DNA from: Diploscapter coronatus
Lineage: Eukaryota > Nematoda > Chromadorea > Rhabditida > Rhabditidae
Direction of reading: 5' to 3'
DNA length: 64,000 nt
Assembly: GCA_964036155.1 (NCBI GenBank)
Contig: OZ038423.1
Location: 30,519,249-30,583,248, forward strand
Below the pieces are notes generated by a model. The model saw nothing but the letters and a program-made list of their open reading frames with translations. It ran no database searches and had not been told where the DNA came from. The first letter of the stretch is position 1, and each line of letters starts with the position of its first letter. Positions 58,627-64,000 of the stretch are shown piece by piece. Made by a program: the position numbers and the translations under genes.

Positions 58627-61600
58627 GCGCGCAGGCAAGGTTGATTACAGAAAGCTAATTATTGAGAAGGAATCCATGAATGCAACATCGCTTCTGCTGC
58701 AGAGGGAGTTCACTTGAACAGCTACCAAGACAAGTCTCATCGAAAAGTCATCGTACAATGGAGAGGAGATGCAAAATACGAATGGGAACGACGATTGATC
58801 GATATTCTTGATGTTTCAGGAAACTTCCTTTAAAATTTTCAATTTCATTGCGATTTGACATAATTGTTTATGATTCCAAGATGGACATGTAAGGAGTGTG
58901 GACCTTAGCGATAAATGGTTACTAATCGAGTCGCAAATGTCCTCCTCCTCTCCCATCTCCCCTTTGAGGAATGAATACAAAGATTCTCTTCTCTTTGTAT
59001 TGTATGTAGTTCTAAGGAAATGTGACAATGTGGGAAATAGAATGGGGTTTAGAAGAGAGCCCAGAGAGAAGGCAGATGCAGAAGAAATCCCCGAACAAAC
59101 TGGATGTCACATAGACGTGTGACCGTACAAAGAAACGAAACGCATTGCAAAAAACGCCAAAGCAACATCTCAGAAAAGGAAATTAAATAACATGTCAAAT
59201 GGAGAGAAGAGAAAGAAAACATCGAGGGGATTATTGACAGTCTGATGAGATAAGTCGATTTTCCTAGGAAAAATCGAAATATAAAAAGATTCAACCACAT
59301 TTTAAAGCAGACTAATGACCACTTTGCGTGAAAGAACAACAAGAAACAAATTTTATATAAGTCATTTCGTACTTGACGAAAAAATTATCGCTATAAAAAT
59401 AGAAAAAATAACTCTTCTCAGAAAATCTTCCCTATTGAAATAACATCGTGAAGCAACTAATTATCGAGCGATTTGAGAGGGAAGAATGAGTGGAAACAGC
59501 AGCAGCAGCAGACGAAGAAGAGGCGCTAGCGGAATATCCTCAAAGAATTGCGATTTCCATAATAGATGATTAGGGTCTGAAGGGGGTGTGGAGGAAAGGT
59601 TTGAAGCCGGCGGGCAAAAGCAAAAGCAAACTGAAAGGAAGAAATGGGGAGTGGAGGCAGGGAGACTAGCCACTGCGCCATGGACGTTTTGGCATCGGTA
59701 GAAAGAGGCGGGATATTCATGAGGAAAGACTATGCAAATCGATGATATAATTGAAAGTGATATATGCGCGCCCGAGATGCGAAAACGAAAACCCGTGGAA
59801 ATGATATATGGCGGCTGATGCGCGGGCGCGCGCGCGCAAGCTGTGAATAACTGGAAGGCAATCATCATAATCAGATTAAGATTTATTGATTCATTAATCT
59901 ATTCATAAATCTCGATAAAAACATCTAGCCGAGTTTAACAACAGTTCAGAGGCGCTAATTAAAAAGATAATTTCGATAGATTAGTCGCCGCGCTCTACTC
60001 ATTTTGAGGGGCAAAACTGAAAACAATTCCATTTGGTATGGACAAAAAGTGGGCGAATGTCAAGGCCTACCTCGGGTGGGTGGGAAAAATTGAATCGGGT
60101 ATGGAAACATTGAGATCGAAACATGGTGAAGCATAGAGGCATGAGACAGGCTGAGGTGTTGTTATTGCTAAAACAGCGAGAGATAGCATCTACAAATTCA
60201 AAGTTGAGATGGCCGAAAGACGGGAGAGGAGAAAATTGATGGAATCTATTGAAGTATGGGCACGGGATGATTATTTAGTGAATAGCGTACAGAAAATACG
60301 GAGAAGGTTTGGGCTTCTTGCATAATTCACAAAGGTTTAGGGCTAGCGAGTAGAGGTAAACGAAAAGAAGGCTGGTGAATTCTACAATAGTAGAGACGGC
60401 TTGCTGATGAATGTAAATATTCCAAGAAGGAAATCGATAATAAGCTTCGGTAAGTCGATAGTAATGGACAGGTCGCACATAGAGGGGGAAGAGGGAGAGC
60501 TCCGCGTACCTTCTTTCTCTTTCTCTGGGCCTATTCTATTTCGTCGGCGACTGACCACACTAAGCTCCTTCTAGAGACCCCTCAATGCTGCATCGAGAGA
60601 GAGAAAGAGAGGGCTGTGCGCAAACATAGTATCAATTAGTAGTTAGGTGGGGTCGGAGATGAGGGAAACGACGAAAGACAATCGACGAGATGAAGAAATT
60701 CGATGAAGGTGACACGACCAGGGCCTTTCAAATCAAGCAAAATCGAAATTGCAAGAAACATTGGTTAACTCTATATCCAGGAGCGCTTTTATCAAACCAA
60801 AGTAGAATATAGGACTAAATCGCAAGGGGGCTTTTGTTGACGATCGTCTTCCTCGATCCGATGAATTTTACGATTTCAAACATCCTCCGACGCTTCCATC
60901 CTTTCTAGTTTAAAAGAAAGAAAAACGATACTGAATTTGTATATGCCCAGGAATACAGAGCAAAAATTCTGAGAAGAAACTGAAAACAAGGAGATTAAAA
61001 TATGAAAACAGAACAGAGCAGCGCTTGAAGAGTCCAGCAGGCTGAAAGCCGAAATTGGAACGGGAAGACAAAGCTCAAAAATACATGTGTCGCGCTTATT
61101 TTCTCCGTTCGCAGAAGAGCATCACTACACACATGTGATACACAAAACAAACATCATTTCGTCGCCTCGAGCAAATTTTTCGAGGTTCCGCACAACATTT
61201 CCGAAATTATTTTCTCAAAATAATCACATCAAAATTTTATGTCGCTCGCTGACGAAGATAGGCTGAATCGATGACATGATGGCGTTTCTTCAAAGAAAAC
61301 TGACTGACGGTGCGATTGTTATGTAAATTTTATTAGGGTGCTAGAAAATTTTTCTGGAAAATGGTAACAGCTATTTGACGGATTGGTCGATCCTTCTTTT
61401 CTTGCCCCATTTTATCTTACTTTAGCCTCTACTTTCACTATCCTAAAATAGGACCCGTCAATCCCTCACTTAGAATTTGTTCTGGAAAAGTCCATATTTC
61501 ATTTCCTCAAAGATCAAAATGCGCGCATTTCAATAGTACAAGTGTGCACACAATCGAAATTGACGGCAAAAAAGTAACAAGAAGGATGACGAAAAAAGAT

Positions 61601-62305
61601 CTACGACGACAATCGCGTGGAGGCAGCATGGGTGTGCGCGCAAGGCGCGAGAGACGATGGATAAAATATAGGTCAGGCGGCAGAAACGCAGCGCAACGAT
61701 GATGCTTCAGCAACGAGGTTTTTGAGGGAAAACGCCTCCGAAGAATATAATGTCGATTCTTCTTCTTTCCTTTTTCCAGCCCTATGAACAATCCGACGAC
61801 TTCCGAAGTTTTCTCTTTCCATGCGGCTAAAAGCAGATCTCACTAATCCTAACTCCAAACGCGCAAGAAGATAAACATTCCATTAGTGAGATTAAAGAAG
61901 GATGATCAATAAGTCAATACAGACCATGTGATACTCAAAAGAATAAATCGGCAACTATTGAATGGAACAATAGAACCCCCTTTAATTGGGTTACTTTGAT
62001 GACGGGAATGCCTATTGGCACTTAAGCATTGTAAGTGAGTTCGAAGTTAAGCGGAATTTTGGAAAATGATGTTGATGAAATTTAAACTGAAATCCATACT
62101 GGAAACAGTATGATTGATGTCATGAAGTCAAAGAAGTCAAATGGGAACGAAAACACTTGTCACAATGCCAATGAAAGCATCTGCATACAAGTGTTTTCTG
62201 CGCTCTCCCATTCTGTCTGTGTAACTTCGTCCTTTAATTGAAACTGGTATTCTCATTTACGGGCAAAGGAAAATGGAGGCGGAGAGCTGCCAGTGGTATA
62301 AGTTT

Positions 62306-62430
62306 TAGACACGCGGGTATACATGCGTAGCGAGATAGTGTACTTTTCGAGAGAGCATGAGAGAGCATGCTCTTTTCTTTCTCTCGAAAATACACACTAT
62401 CTCATTATGCGTGCACACGCGCGTGTCTAG
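62306..62430. repeat. Inverted-repeat element, family M5, copy 2
   Basis: A 125-bp element. The left arm tagacacgcgggtatacatg continues gcgagatagtgtac and ttttcgagagag. The right arm is the near complement, ending acacgcgcgtgtcta. Arms are about 50 bp. It shares the agatagtgt...tctctcgaaaata core with the copy at 42277-42419. Confidence 0.88.
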
Positions 62431-64000
62431 CACATTTACATCCCTGGGAGCTGCTGCTTGCAAGCATGCCTCATGCTATTAGCCTACAATCAGAAGACAA
62501 AGCAAAGAGAAATGAATACATCGTTGAAAAGTCATAAAGAGAGGGTTTCACCAAAGTCAATATAGTCGTAATTGGAATACAATGTACAAATACGAGGCAA
62601 ACAGATATAATCAAATATAACAACTGTTTTCTGGGGGGTTAATCCCGAAAGTCATTCGAATCGAGAGGACAGAATGCAAGAAAGCAATTCCTCGAGCGAT
62701 ATATCGTTTCTCTCTCCCCTTGGCGCATTCCTCTCTATTCAATTCACTTTTCTCCATCAAAGAGAAGTCGACGACTCTATGAAAGCTGCTCGTTTTTTTC
62801 CTCCACCAGCAGCCCCGATAGACCGTTCGTTCAACGAAAGTCGTTGGTAAAAAATCCCCAGCAAGAAGTGATAAAGATCTAGCGTACATCACCATCGACT
62901 TGGGGCGCGATTTTCTGATGTGTTCAAAGGATAGCGTCATTTTGATGATGAGTGAATCCAGCAAATTTTCTGCGGAAGACGATGAAAAATATGAGAAGAA
63001 ACCGGCGAAAAATGGAAATTCACCACCGTCATACCATTGCGCTTCGGCTGCGGCGACGACAATGGACAAAGCAAGCACTTGACTTTGATGACAAGTTATG
63101 TGAAGCACTCAAAGGAGAGACACATGCATGGCGGGGGGAAGTCCACCTAATAACCGGCCAATAAACCACTGCTTCGAAGCAAAATTGCACCGAAACGTAA
63201 AGAAACATCGGCAGTCAATTCATTCGTTTCGCTGAAAATAATAAATCTTACGGCTTCGAGGTTTCAGCCAGCAAATCTGAGATCGCGCAGATAGAGGGAA
63301 CATGATGGATCTTGGCAGCAAATTAGGCAGAGAGCGAGCGGCCGAACATGCATTTCTGAGGAGACGCGCATGAAAAACTACCTATGTTCCTGCGCGTTTT
63401 TGTTCACCATCGCAGGTTTTCCCGCTTTGTCAATACCTTTCCTCCTCATACGAGCTTATCCTCGATGTTGTTCCCCAGCGAATCGAGTCGTTCTGGTTAC
63501 GTAACAGAGTGCAATGGACGATAAAGGAAGCAGGCATTTCTGCCCATAGGCGAAAGTTACATTCAAATGCGGCCTATTCTTCATTATATGCGCGTAGGAT
63601 TTAAGCGCTATCGGCAGCAAAACGATATATGCTTCCACTGTTGCTACAACACAACTTGTCTACACATCGGACGACGATTTGAATGGATATGAGAGAAGAC
63701 GGCGCGCCCGCTGGAAGTGCTTTACAAAGATTACTAGGATTTCTTCGCGAATTAAGTAGATCGTTCGAGAGAAAGGAATTGAACTTTACGAGAAGAGACC
63801 ACACAGATTTCACTATCATCTTCGAAGGCTTCTAGTAAATTAGAAATTTTCGTCGGAAACAAGCAAAGTGAATCAGAGAAGACGAGTTACAGTCGGAGGG
63901 AAAGTAATTGGACGTTTGATTGAATGGCGAAGAAATAGGGTTTCGTGGTCGAGGCATTATAATTCCCGGGGCGATTTTTTGTCACCGCAAGAACGTTTGT

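Larger units (their letters stand above)
57418..64000. other. Shank 5' region and upstream DNA, no recognised gene
   Basis: About 6.6 kb with patches rich in purines on the plus strand, a (GA)n run near 58609-58626, a GCGC run near 59826-59837 and a large inverted repeat at 62306-62430. Several long open frames lie on the minus strand (up to 165 codons at 62611-63108), but none shows a domain or convincing splice context. It may hold upstream non-coding exons or regulatory DNA of Shank, or the 3' part of a gene beyond the window. Confidence 0.5.

Noticed and set aside
59461..59868. 135-codon frame rich in Ser, Pro and Phe
   Set aside because: It is explained by a purine-rich plus strand. Low complexity, no motif.
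62611..63108. 165-codon frame on the minus strand with a hydrophobic start
   Set aside because: No recognisable domain, no splice context and no sign of conservation. The signal-like start alone is not enough.
1..64000. Tunicate (Oikopleura-like) origin, suggested by short introns, GC donors and a NELL gene
   Set aside because: Patched motifs fit nematode PTC-3 closely, and Shank lacks SH3 as in nematodes. The tunicate idea is less likely but not excluded.
1..64000. CRISPR arrays, bacterial operons, prophage or viral genes
   Set aside because: Repeats are dispersed inverted repeats, not spaced direct repeats. All confident genes have spliceosomal introns. No viral proteins recognised.

Overview
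The window is nuclear DNA from a eukaryote, most likely a nematode. Its genes are split by many short introns (mostly about 40-60 bp, GT or GC donors, AG acceptors usually ending ttcag, tttag or tctag). The Patched protein at the left edge reads like the nematode PTC-3 type, and the Shank gene at the right edge lacks an SH3 domain, as nematode SHN-1 does. Acceptors are looser than the uniform ttttcag of Caenorhabditis, several introns use GC donors, and a NELL-like gene is present, so I infer a nematode outside Caenorhabditis. I cannot name the species. All exon models come from reading frames and splice signals by eye.

Layout, left to right: 1-5.9 kb, Patched/PTC-3 receptor on the minus strand, N-terminus complete and C-terminus beyond base 1. 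5.9-12 kb, AT-rich gap with palindromic repeats. 12-15.7 kb, a complete 4-coumarate-CoA-ligase-like acyl-CoA synthetase (minus). 17.2-19.4 kb, a proline-rich, cysteine-containing, probably GPI-anchored surface protein (plus). 19.7-22.3 kb, two tandem sigma-type glutathione S-transferases (minus). 22.9-25.5 kb, two tandem members of an unrecognised secreted family (plus). 26.2-27.4 kb, an F-box/kelch protein (minus). 31.6-34.9 kb, a short NELL-like secreted protein (plus). 38.3-38.8 kb, the end of a small cysteine-rich gene (minus). 40.2-40.8 kb, a 64-residue basic protein with SP motifs (plus). 42.4-45.8 kb, an alpha-1,3-fucosyltransferase-like enzyme (minus). 50.8-57.4 kb, a complete Shank scaffold gene (minus). 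57.4-64 kb, no recognisable gene.

The genes do not form one pathway. Local duplication made the GST pair and the secreted pair. Surface and secretory functions are common (Patched, GPI protein, NELL-like, secreted pair, fucosyltransferase). Short inverted-repeat elements of several families fill introns and intergenic DNA, and some appear to supply splice sites or terminal codons. No rRNA, tRNA, CRISPR or viral gene was recognised.
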